Origin: Argentina anserina
Taxonomy: Eukaryota; Streptophyta; Magnoliopsida; Rosales; Rosaceae
Direction: 5' to 3'
DNA length: 64,000 nt
Assembly: GCF_933775445.1 (NCBI RefSeq)
Contig: NC_065872.1
Span: 5,332,001-5,396,000, forward strand
Shown here piece after piece: positions 39,066 through 50,249 of this stretch. Each line of letters begins with the position of its first letter. Position 1 is the first letter of the stretch. Made by a program: the position numbers and the translations under genes. The notes beneath the pieces were generated by a model, which saw nothing but the letters and a program-made list of their open reading frames with translations, did no database searches and was not told the origin of the DNA.

Positions 39066-42000
39066 ATGGGGAAGCGGAGCTCTCTGGTGGTCTTGTCGTC
39101 CGACGACGAGGATCCCGATCTTTCTCTGAGCTCCAATCGTACAAGTACAAGGTCGTCGGCGGCGGCGAGGTTGATCTCTCCGGCTCCGGCGAAGAACCCC
39201 GGCCGAGCGAAGAAGGCTCGGGGTTTGAGTTCTCGCTCTAGCTTGGGCTCGGTGTCCACTAATTGGGATGAGGTAATGATTTGGGGATTTCTTTCGGTTA
39301 GTTTTGAATTTTTACTGTTGAGTTCAGTAAGAAATTAGCTTTGGGAATCTGATTTGGGGTTTTCATCTGACGCAGGTGAAGTTGTCGTTTGGAGATTTTG
39401 ATGAAGAGTTCGGTGGTTCCGAGGTACCTGCTGGTATGCCAATTGCTGAAGTTGTAGTTTTTGGATCTCGGTTTCATCTGCTTTCTGTCATTTTTAGTGA
39501 TGCTTAGCTTACCTGTCTTTTATTTGCTTATTGTTGCGTAATTGTCATGGTCTTCTTTTGTAATTTGAGTCCTGATGTGAAACCTTGAGTTGGTGTTACA
39601 TTGTATTGTAAGTTTGTAACTATACAACTGATACAGTGATATAGTCAGCCAAAAAGTTTTGTTTGAGCACCAGTGTCGAGTTCTGTTTAATTTGGGTAGA
39701 GCTGAATGGGGGTGGAATTGTGAATCAGGTTCTGGAAGGAGCAATGTGCAGGAGTTATGGGTTGAGAAATACAAACCCCGATCGATTGAGGAGCTTGCTG
39801 TTCACAAGAAAAAGGTAGAACTGATTGGCTTGGCTTTGCAAAATGTGATCGTGTTGCCGCTGTAGTGGTTTTAATTTATTTCTTCATTTTTACAGGTTCA
39901 GGAAGTTAAGGGGTGGTTTGAAGAGAGATTGACGAGTTCAAAGGTTGTTGGTCATCAAAGTTTCTCATACCATATAGATGTTAATTTTCCTTTAGAGATT
40001 AATATCCAAATCAAGTTTGACTTGAACTGAAAACACCAAGGCATTGGTAGACTTCTTTAGTTAGTTGTTCAATTACTGATAATAACAATTTAGTTTAGTT
40101 GTTTAACTTATGTTATGCAATTGCCTTTTTTCCATCCAGGTCGTTTTCATTTCTAAAATTTTATGCTGAAGTTTATTTTTAAATCTAATTGAAAATAATT
40201 TGTTTCTCTGTTTATTTTTTCAATATTTGCAATTCATTGTCTTTAATTTCATGTACGTTTTTCCTTACAACTTACAGGGTGAATCTAGGAATCATACTCT
40301 TGTAATCACGGGGCCAGCTGGAGTTGGAAAATCTGTATGTGGTCCACTTTTCATTCATTCTATAGTTCTTGATTTCTCGAGTTCAATTGTTTGACTGGTG
40401 TATGATGTTCATTTGTGAGAGTATGCAAAATAGTGCTTCATTGATTTCTCCAATCTGTTTGGCAGAAATTTTGAAGCCAAATGTCCACGTGAACTTAATT
40501 AATGGGCTTTAAACCTGCCTCATTATCTTGTCAAATTTTTAAGTTTCTGCTGCATATAAGTTATAAAAGTAGAGTAACTGTGATGTAATCTGACTGCTGA
40601 GAGTCTTATGGTTTGTAGGTTTTAGTTGTTTGCCTCAGCCACGAGTTAACTTTGTTTTGCTGCTTTACTTTTCAAAAAAGATGCATGGCAGTACTGTAAT
40701 GTAATGAGTTTTGCAATGTGCTTCTCGAAAGAACTGTCTAGTACCAAGCTCCATTATTTCCTCATTATTAAGAAATTTTGGTTCCTTTCTTCTTGTAGGC
40801 AACTGTTCATGTTATTGCATCAGAGCTTGCTGCTACGTTGTGTGAATGGAAAACGCCAACTCCAGTAGTTTGGCAAGAACATCTATATAACTCTAGTACA
40901 GGTAGAGTAAATTCTGTCCATGGAGTTACGGGGACTAGTAAATGATTAGAATTTGACCATTTTAATGGAGGCTTTACTGTTTCTGGTATATTGGATTCTA
41001 GGAGTACAATACGTGTCCAAGTTGGAGGAATTTGAAAATTATGTGGAGCGAGTACGAAAGTATGGTTTGCTTCCATCATCACGTGAGGGTTCAAAGTCAT
41101 CAATCATATTATTAATAGACGATCTTCCGGTGACAAATGGGAAAGTTGCTTTTCAAAGACTTCAAAGTTGTTTGCGCCTTCTTGTGCAATCAACTCGTAC
41201 ACCAACTGCTATATTGATCACCGACCATGGTAAAGCTGATTCAGAAGATCACACCGCTACTTACTTGGATGAACTTCCACTATCACTTCATAGTGCTGGG
41301 GCTTGTAAGGTCACTTTCTCAGACATTTAGTTTGTTTATTTTTTTAATATTATAGAAGTGTTTTTGAGGCTACTACTGAATACGTATTTATTTCAAACTA
41401 TGTTTGGAAATTTCAGGTCTCCTTCAATCCTATAACATCTACATCCATAAAAAAAGTACTGTCTAAAATCTGTAAAGAAGAGCAGTGTAATGTGACTGCT
41501 GAACAGGTTGATCTAATTGCAAAAGCAAGTGGAGGTGACATAAGAAATGCAATTACATATTTACAGTTCTTCTTTCTGAAACCATCGGAGTTGCATTCAC
41601 TTCCTTCATTGGTTTCTCCTCCCAGTTATGCTAGAGGGAAACAAACATCCTTGTATGCTAAAGGGAAATCAGATATGGTAACCACTTTGGGTGATAGTTA
41701 TTCCTCACAATTTGGAAGAGATGAAACACTTTCTCTATTCCATGCCCTTGGGAAGTTTCTGCATAACAAAAGAGAGACTGAAGATATAATGGAATTGGGT
41801 ATGTTGACTCAAGTCATATGTAGCTTTGAATTGTTGATCTATTAGTTTCCTAGTGTATGCATGGGGGGAGGTTCAATTATGCTTGAGATGTGGCATTTGA
41901 GCTTATGCTTTTGTTTTGTAGATGGAGCTGCATTTCATGTGCGAGAAGGTCTGTCTAGACTACCGCTGAAAATGGATGCTCCAGAAAAGATTCTTTGTCA

Positions 42001-43226
42001 AGCACATGGACAAGCTAGGCCTATTGCCGATTTTTTACATGAAAATGGTGATATTTCGTTACCTAGATGTTGTAACTTGATGTTAGGACAAGTATTATGT
42101 CTTTTTCATACATGGATACAAAGTGCACGGACAGGATACAAGTATATGAGAGGGAAAATGGCTGGCAGCATGCCTTTTTCTTCTTCTTTTTTCATAAGAT
42201 TGTTGATGCTTTCCAACTCTTGCACACAATTGTCTTGCAGTTCTCGATTTCGTGAGTGAGGAGGCAATGGATGATGCCTGGTTAGTTGCTTCATATTTAA
42301 GTGATGCAGACTTGCTGCTTGCCACTTTTCGCGGAATGTTGAGTAGGCAGTATGAGGCGGAAAATGTTCTACAGTCAGCCGGTGCGTCAGTTGCCGTTCG
42401 TGGTGTTCTATTTGGAAATTTCCATCCATCGCCGTCCAGGTAATATATATACGCCTCTCCTCATCCTACTGCATGAGCAAGGACAAGTGCACTTTCAGAA
42501 TGATAAGATCTTGATTTCTTACAAGCATGCAGGTGGCATGCTGTTCGGCGGCCCAAGCTCTGGCAGGTTGAGAAGTCAACATTTTACAACAAGGTTGTTT
42601 TTTTTAAGAGTTTACCCCTTTGTACATGGCATTCTGTTTTTAAGACAAGCATAAATGTACTTGTTATGCTGAAATAATTGAAATTATTCAGTCTGTACAA
42701 GTACTAAACATGAAATGGTGATGCTAATGGTTATATTTTTCAATAAAAGATCACTGGAATTCTTTCTCCTTTTGGTAGGGGATGAATGATTTTAGTTCTA
42801 ACCAAATATTTCCTGGCATGTTTTGCCACAATATCTATACTTCTGGCTACAAAACTGTTCTAGTCAAAGATGGGATTAGCTTGTTTAAAATTGATATGTT
42901 TGAAAGTCTTGCATTACCTGACAGTCAGGGTTGAGTTTATCTGCTTACCGTAGTATAGTCCAGATGATATTCAAGGTATAAACTGGTCTCCATTTTAGTA
43001 TTTTACTGACCATGGTACTTATGACTTGCAGAAGGAGATGATCAATCGGAGATATGGTGCTTACAGTGGAACATGTTCATCAGCTTTGACGGTTATGGCT
43101 ACTGAGTACACGCCTGTATTTAAATGGCTTGGATTCAGGGCACAGGAAGGTCTTGAAGACAATGTTGAAAGGATGAATTTGGGCGATGATGAAAGGGAAA
43201 TCGAAGACGATATAGAAGAATGGTAG
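39066..43226 (+). CDS. RAD17: Cell cycle checkpoint protein RAD17
   Basis: RFC1-like AAA+ clamp loader that places the 9-1-1 complex at damaged DNA. Twelve exons were traced: 39066-39272, 39376-39433, 39729-39814, 39896-39943, 40278-40334, 40799-40901, 41002-41309, 41417-41798, 41922-42047, 42241-42439, 42533-42593 and 43032-43226. They give 609 aa, close to known plant RAD17. The Ser-rich N-terminus carries [28 protein letters not shown] is the RAD17/RFC signature. Walker A GPAGVGKS (about 145-152) ends exactly at an intron. Walker B IILLIDD is at about 221-227. The region [16 protein letters not shown] is the clamp-loader sensor 2 helix. The C-terminus ends with an acidic [13 protein letters not shown]. 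Start: ATG 39066, the first that opens the conserved frame. Confidence 0.95.
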
Positions 43227-44434
43227 GGAATAGTGTTGGAAGCAATAGAGCTTAGTAAGCAATCTAGGTTAAGATTCGCTTGGTTTTGTGAAGTTGCTGC
43301 AACCAAAAAGAAATTACCGAGAGTGCATGCAATGCTAGATTTTGGTTGTCTCAGTTCTTTGTACAGTTACTAATTGAAGTTCTATACTCTAGAGCTCCAT
43401 TTTAGGAGTTGCTGTGTGAAATCATTCTTTTGAGTCTGTTCATCTTTGATTGATAATCACAAAATTAAAACAAAAGAGAAGGAGGAAAAAGGAAAACAAA
43501 CCACTGAAGGAACATAGGAAATGACTCTTTTGTCCCGAACATCCTCTTTACAAAGCCGCGTTTGGGTGCGCGATATTCTTCACCAGAAAAACGCAATTCT
43601 TAAACTCAGAGGAAAAGAAAACCGGCGATTCCTCCGTTCGGTTTTCCAGATTCATCATTTTCAGCATTGGGCGTTTGGGTTTTCGTTGGGTTTTCCCCAA
43701 AGGTATATACATACACTTCTCACTGCATCTAACCCACCCAGTAATCTTAGTTCAGCTCGTTTAGCACTTTCAGTGTTTTCTTTTAGAATTGTGATTGCTG
43801 TTTACAATTGCGGTTGCACTTAATCTGTGGTCAAATATTGTTATGCTGGAATTCGCATTATGGAATTTTTTTTCAGTGAATAGAACCTATTGTCCTGTCA
43901 AATTTTTGGTTTTATATGATTTGGGTCTGTGACTGTGTTAATTGACCCAGATTGGAGAATTAAGCTTTATCTTCGTAATATTTCAATTTTGTTGTGAACA
44001 AACTCTTCAGATTCTACTAATTGAAGTAGTGAGAAGTGAGTTGTGGCTTTACTGTAGTAAAGTAGTAAAATACACATACACTGATGCCTGATGAAACACT
44101 AGTCTGTGACTCTGTGCAGTGTGTACAAGGTATGTTTTCTGTTATGTGAGGTCGCACCATGAATGTACTTCTGTCAAGTTTAGAATAAACAAATCTAGTT
44201 TGTAGGTATTGCATATCCAACAATTACTATCAACTTGTTCTTTTGTTTTCTTGGCTTAGCTGTTGAAATTATAACTGCCCGATACTCTTTGAGAAACCGA
44301 TAGACATCATGTTTTTGCGTTATGCATACCATGTTTTCCCTAGACATACAGAATGAAAAGTTAATCAGCTGGATACATGTTGTACTTATTTTCTATTTTA
44401 CCTACTTTCTTACCCAGTTCTATTTCTAAATTAG
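43227..44434 (+). other. RAD17 3' UTR and untranslated first exon of the Myb/SANT gene
   Basis: At about 43500-43703 the sequence has a leader-like exon ending CCCCAAAG before GTATATAC, probably a non-coding first exon of the gene at 44435. No other feature is supported. Confidence 0.4.
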
Positions 44435-45411
44435 ATGGCTGGCCATGTTACTCGCTCGAGGGTGCAGCCACAGCTTCAAGAGCAACAATTAAGAGCTAGG
44501 TGGACAACACATCTTACCAAGATACTCGCAAGCTTAATGGTTGATCAAGTACACCAAGGGAATAGAAAGAATGATAACTTCAGCACAAAATCATGGAAGT
44601 ATATCTGCGATGAATTTTATAAGAAAACAGGTCTGAAATGGGACAAGGAACAACTGAAGAACCGATATGCAGTTATGAGGAAGATGTATGTTATAATCAA
44701 GTCCCTTCTTGATCGTAGTGATTTTAGTTGGGATGAAGCCACAGGGACTATCACAGCCAGTGATGAAGTATGGGCTGAATACATGAAGGTATGTTCCTAC
44801 TTCCTAGTTTAGCTGTTTCATTCTTTTCTTATGTGACAGATCTCTGCACCGAACTACCCAAGTTACCAAACTGATGTGTGGAAATCTTTAAGCAGGAACA
44901 TGCTGAAGCAGAGAATTTAAGAAGCAATGGCTGCCCAATATTCAAAGAGCTATGCATCATATTTTCAGAACCAGCAACCAACGGAAAGCATGGCCATCCA
45001 GCTGAACATGAGGAGCCCATCCAGCAAGTAATACTGTCCTCATCCGAATCTGAGGAAGCAGATAAGGCTGTGGAGGATAAAGAAACAGGTCAACCTATTA
45101 CGCCCAGCACTACTGCCATCCGCAAAAGAGGGCGTAAGGGAGTTGATGATGCCATCGCAGGAGCTATCTTAAAGATGGCAGCTGCATCAAAACTGAGAAC
45201 GGCTGCTGTACAGCATCGTGCTGCCAGATATACCATAGCTAATTGTATTAAAGTACTGGATCAGATAACAGGTGTTGACGAGCAAGTCTATTTTGCTGCT
45301 GTTGATCTGTTCGACAATCCCATCGCGAGGGAGATGTTCTTGTCTCTCAAACACGACAAGCGCTTGATTTGGTTGCAGGGAAAATGCAGAGCAGCTAACC
45401 TTGTACCCTAG
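44435..45411 (+). CDS. Myb/SANT-like DNA-binding domain protein
   Basis: Two coding exons, 44435-44788 and 44896-45411, give 289 aa. Residues about 20-115 are a Myb/SANT-like trihelix domain (PF12776 type): ARWTTHLTKILASLMVDQV, SWKYICDEFYKKTGLKWDK, QLKNRYAVMRKMY and FSWDEATGTI, the usual L10-interacting MYB-domain protein layout. A Glu/Ser linker (SSSESEEADKAVEDKE) follows. The C-terminal half is predicted helical (DDAIAGAILKMAAASKLR, YTIANCIKVLDQI), ending at NLVP. The family is related to the Myb partner proteins of PIF/Harbinger transposons and often plays a similar DNA-binding role. It has no terminal repeats nearby and is intact, so it is probably a host gene. Its targets are unknown. 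Confidence 0.87.
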
Positions 45412-46937
45412 ATTATCATACGCTATGTAGCTGTCTTTCTTCTAAGTCTACTGATGTGAATATTATTACTCTTATTTAGTATCAATAGTATCCTTGTTTA
45501 GCTTACTAGTTGCAAATCCATATTTGGTATGTGAGGGGGCAAACGACCCAAGAGGTCCTCTGTCGTAGATTCATATCTTGTGGAGCACATCCTTAAAAAT
45601 GTTGGACTGTTAAGAGTAATATATGTTTAGCTGTATTTCTTCCATCACACAATTTCTGGATGTCTTATTCTACTTTTGGTTTTTCCAGGTTTTGCATTTT
45701 TTCTGAGATGTATAAAGTCCTGTAAGAGATCCGAAAATTTGGCAAAGAAGGTTGTTGAAACCAGAACTTTTTTTTACACCAGTCACTGACTTGAATTACA
45801 AATTGTACTTACTGGGCTCAGTGTTTTGTTCCCCTGATTGTAACGGGGTAAAGATGATGCAATTGAAAGTTTTGATTGAGTGAAAGGACTTCAGGGCTGT
45901 ATTCGCTGTTGAGGCGCTTGAATCACATCTGATTGCATATATCCTTTTCCTGATTGTTATAGTGTTTAAACTTATTGAGGATCAATTAAAAAAAAACTTA
46001 TTGATCCTCGAGTTAGCAAAATCGATCGTCAGTACTACCCAATTGATTTTCAAAGTACACATTGCGAGCACTCTTAACAAGAAATTGCCACAATCCTAGT
46101 AAAAAGGCCACTGCAATTCTTGATGGGAAGTCCAAAAGGTCCATGACTTGAGGAGTTCCCATATATAAAAGAAGGCCATGTAACTCACCACTATTTAAAT
46201 TAAGTTTTTCTTAACATACATGATATTATTATTGTTCAATTTTAGTTATATTATTTCTTGAGAAAATGTCCACAAAAAGAAGGAAGCTAGTGCCATGGAT
46301 AAAATTGTCTTTTTTTTTAATTATGTTCAAACATGGTAGTAAAACTCATTTGAAATGTTAATGATATCTATGGTTGATAAATATATTTCAAACAAGCTAA
46401 GACATGAGAAGAACTAGTGAATTACTAAAGTTAGGGGTGGCTGGGGAGCCCGGCAGACCATACCCAATGTGCCATCCAGATCCAATAATACAGCTAAAAA
46501 ATTACGTATCCACCCTCCGCACATATACGAAAAAACACATAAGGGTAAAACTGTCTTTTCACAATGCATTCTATTTTCTCCTTCGAGACCTCTCCGATGA
46601 TTATTCTACTGTGTGATATTTCTGAACCCAAGGAAACGCTCCCTAAATGGCCTAATACGGACTGAAAACAAAGGAATTCGTTCGAAAACGTTACTCAAAA
46701 GAAAGTTATACCCCCACATAAATCTCGAAACCAAAAACCCTGATAATAGCATTAAAATAGAAAACCCGCCAAGGCGCCAACCCAAGTTGTAAAAACGACG
46801 ACCCCGTAAACTTCTTCTTCTCCGATTGAAACTCAAGTCCGAATCCCCAACAGAAACATATTCCATGACCCACGAAACGTCGAAACCCCCGCAGTCAGAG
46901 ACGCAGTCAGAGACGCAGTCTACCAGAGTGAAAGAGA
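45412..46937. other. Intergenic with diverged repeat
   Basis: No gene. Likely 3' UTR to about 45700. The stretch 46541-46605 (GGGTAAAACTGTCTTTTCAC, CTCTCCGATGATT) resembles 16005-16070. Confidence 0.45.
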
Positions 46938-47791
46938 ATGGAGGACGCAGCAGTAATGAACTTGGAGGCGTTCCCGGAAGGTTGCATGGCCACAGTGATC
47001 GGGCTGACGACTCTTCGAGACGCGTGCAGGCTGTCGTTGATTTCTAAGCACTTCAAGTAGGCCGCCGACTCCAACGGAGTTTGGGGTAAGTTCCTTCCCG
47101 CTGAGACGAATGAGATTTTACTCCACGCCGGACGTGCAATCGATGCCAAATCCAAGAAGGAACTTTACTCTTCAGTCTTCAACTAGCTCTCTCTGATCGA
47201 CAGTCCCATCCTCATCGACGACGACAAGATGGTTAACTACTTACTTCTACCATATTGGTCTATTTGGCTTCCTGATCGGAATTTTGGTACAAGGCATGTT
47301 ATATGCTAGAATTAAATTGCTTGAAAAGGATACAACTATATATATAATCCTCATTGATTCATGATATGTGGAGCTTTTACCTTGACAAATGGAGTGGGAA
47401 GAAATGCTATATGATAGATGCAAGGCGCCTTCGGATTGCTCGGCATGAAGGGAAATCGCTGCCCGAGTTCAGGTCCTTATGGAGATCGCAGCTCGAGTCC
47501 AGGTCCGTACATTGCTTTCACCATCCTTGGCTCCTTGCTTATAGTTATTGATCAGGCTAGCTCAATAATACTATACTTGATAGACAGCATATATGAACTA
47601 TAGGCCTATAGCTCAAATCTATACATGCATCCACGACATATACGATAAAATGATGTACGTCTGGTGAATTCGATGAATAGGTTTAAGGAGGTGGTGAATC
47701 TTCGTATTGCATGGTGGCTTGAAATCAGTGGGAGAATCGAAACGCGGATGTTGTCCCCATCCACGACATATATCGCGAGTTTGGCCCCGAG
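46938..47791 (+). pseudogene. F-box protein PP2-B-like pseudogene
   Basis: Remnant of a phloem-protein-2-type F-box gene (substrate adaptor of SCF ubiquitin ligases with a Nictaba-like domain). From ATG 46938 the F-box reads FPEGCMATVIGLTTLRDAC and SLISKHFK, then a TAG at 47058-47060, then AADSNGVWGKFLP. A second in-frame TAG is at 47184-47186, before SPILIDDDK. Pieces of the lectin-like half appear at 47370-47440 (SFYLDKWSGKKCYMIDAR) and 47683-47791 (RFKEVVNLR, WWLEISGRIETRMLSP). Two stops and a degraded middle part make it non-functional. The order matches intact PP2-B genes, so it decayed in place. Confidence 0.85.
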
Positions 47792-50249
47792 GTGAGTTTT
47801 TTATAATCAGCTGCAGTTGAAATGTGAGAATAATCAGTTGTGAGTACTTGAAGTGTTTGGTGAATATTGGTATAAGAGTGTGGTGAGTTTAGAAAAATGT
47901 GGTAGTAAAGTAATAGACAGATTATAATCTCTCCCACAGAACTAGAAGTTCTAATTTGTAGCTTTTAGAAATTGTCTCAGTGTGTGTGAAATTCTCATAT
48001 AATCACTTACAATTTCTATTTGTCAAACATTTCAGTCAAATTATTTGAGAATTTAAACTTATATCTGGTAAAAACTCGGGGCCAAACTCGCCCATAAAGC
48101 TTATCTCGTGTGCAAGAAGTTTCTAAAGTGAATTAGGTTTTGGGCTTTGTGGAACTCTGATGGTCCAATAACTCATATTAACCACCTACGTTTTCCATTA
48201 TGTTTTGAGTTTTTTTTTTTAAATAATCTGAAGCAAAATCAATTTTGATATGTGAAAAAATGCCTATATGATTTAGGCATTTAGTTAGCTCAATTAACTC
48301 TTAACAAATGCTGGTTACTCAGTTCTTTAATTGCACAGACCATGAGGTCTCGAGATGGACTGGCATCAGAAATTAACTTTTAACAAACTGTTTAGTTTTG
48401 GAAAATTCTATGCCCTAATTCACTACAAACACATCCTACACATCCCACGTGCGCATTTCAAAGACAACTCGTATTTGGCAATCAACTTGTAAAGGGCATG
48501 CATCCCATGTCGGCGGAGGCTACAAATTTACATCGAGGCATCGACGTAATTAATCTAGTTAGCACCGCATTATGTATATGAAGCATCCTGCAACCAAAAC
48601 AAAGACGTCAACACTACATTATTAGATAATTTTATCTAATGTACATGTTAATTTCTTCTAATATCTCAACTTTTATGAAGCTTGGCCTGAATGTCATGAA
48701 TGTAGACATTTCTATAACTCCCTAGAAACTAAATTGTCAAAAAAAAAAAAGCTACTTAGTATAGTTCCTATATTATACTGCTGAATTTCACAAAAGGGGT
48801 TACAGACATGGTCATGTGATTCTTACTAGTTCATGTACTTCGTACCAGTACTCCCCATACAAGTATGACCAAACCAAGTAACGATGTCTGATACTCTTAT
48901 AACAAAGAAAGAAGAAAGAAAACTGTGTATCTGTATGACAATAACTGGAGTGACATGTGCATCAGAAAATATTTTTTAAATTTGCCGTCAAGCCATCCGA
49001 TCAGTTTCCAGTTGATCGTGATGGACAAGATTATGATGATGTAGATAGGGAATTTATGATGTAGTATGAAAATGTAATCTGTACGTAGTCCCAGTGATTA
49101 AGTACATATAGCTATTTTAATTAAACAAATGCCAACTTTTAGATCTCCAGTATAAAATTTATTGAATAGAAGATTGCATATTTTTGTATTTAGTATTTCG
49201 TTGTACATTCTTTTGTTCTCCTCATATATATTGAGCCATTTCAGTGGCATACTACTTCCATATGATAATTAATTTGTTTGAGAAATACTTCCATATGGTA
49301 CTTCGGTTGAGACGAGGTAATGTTGATCATTCCCATCATTTTTGTTTCACTGTTGCTTCAAATGCAATAGTTATTACCCTACACATATGTTACTAATCAT
49401 TTCATTATTTGGCTCTCCATAAATCCATGACAAGAATACATGGAAAGAGTTTACATGAGAAGGAGAATTCTGACCAAACTAGATTAATATGAAAACATTT
49501 TCAGTTTCAGTGGGAAGATAAATGTATCAATTCAATCCAAAGCTCCAAACAGGAAAATTATTTGATGTTCGATTGTTAGATTATGACATTCTTTTCGCGG
49601 CAAACTCTTCTGTTCCCAATTATTTCTCATGACTTCATTTTCTATGGGGAAGATGAACCACTCCCTAAACCTAAAGCATCGTACTTTGTCTTCCTTTTTT
49701 TTTTCTTCATCTTCTTCTGCGACTCGTCCAGAGTACTGCAGTAACCTTCAATTTCTCGGCTCTTCCGCATCAAGACCTCCAGTATCGTCTCATCTGTAAA
49801 GAACTATATTGAAGAAATCTATTTTCAAGCTTCTCGGGAATAAATAAGGATTTACAATAGCACTACGATAGTAAGTTAGTAGTAAGGTTGTAAAGAAGAA
49901 TTTCTGGTTTGCGCATAACTGCGGTTTGAGCAAAGGCAACAAACAGAGCTGTCAATAACAAGTGCAAGAGCATTTCAAACAGGTTGAGGAAATATACCTC
50001 TTAAACCTTAACCCTTCATTGGAAATAATTAGATAACTACAATGAACTCACAAGAAGGAAGAGAGAAATACATAAATAACAAGGCTGTTGATAGTTAAAA
50101 TGCGAAAACTACTTAAAAATCTCCTTACCGTGCGATTGCATTGTTTTCTAATCTGCCTACATGTGTTAAGTTTAGGGAAACCACAGGGATCTATCTATAC
50201 ACAAAAACTGATTAAAAAGCTGTCATCCTCATCAATTCCACATCCTTCC
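47792..50249. other. AT-rich intergenic region
   Basis: 2.5 kb without a recognised gene or RNA. The part 50100-50249 is probably 3' UTR of the minus-strand DUF630/DUF632 gene. A short oligo-A run near 48739-48750 is the only simple repeat noted. Confidence 0.5.

Noticed and set aside
38795..39241. 148-aa plus-strand frame before RAD17
   Set aside because: Runs through the RAD17 leader and first exon in another frame. The frame at 39066 joins the conserved RAD17 exons by correct splice phases.
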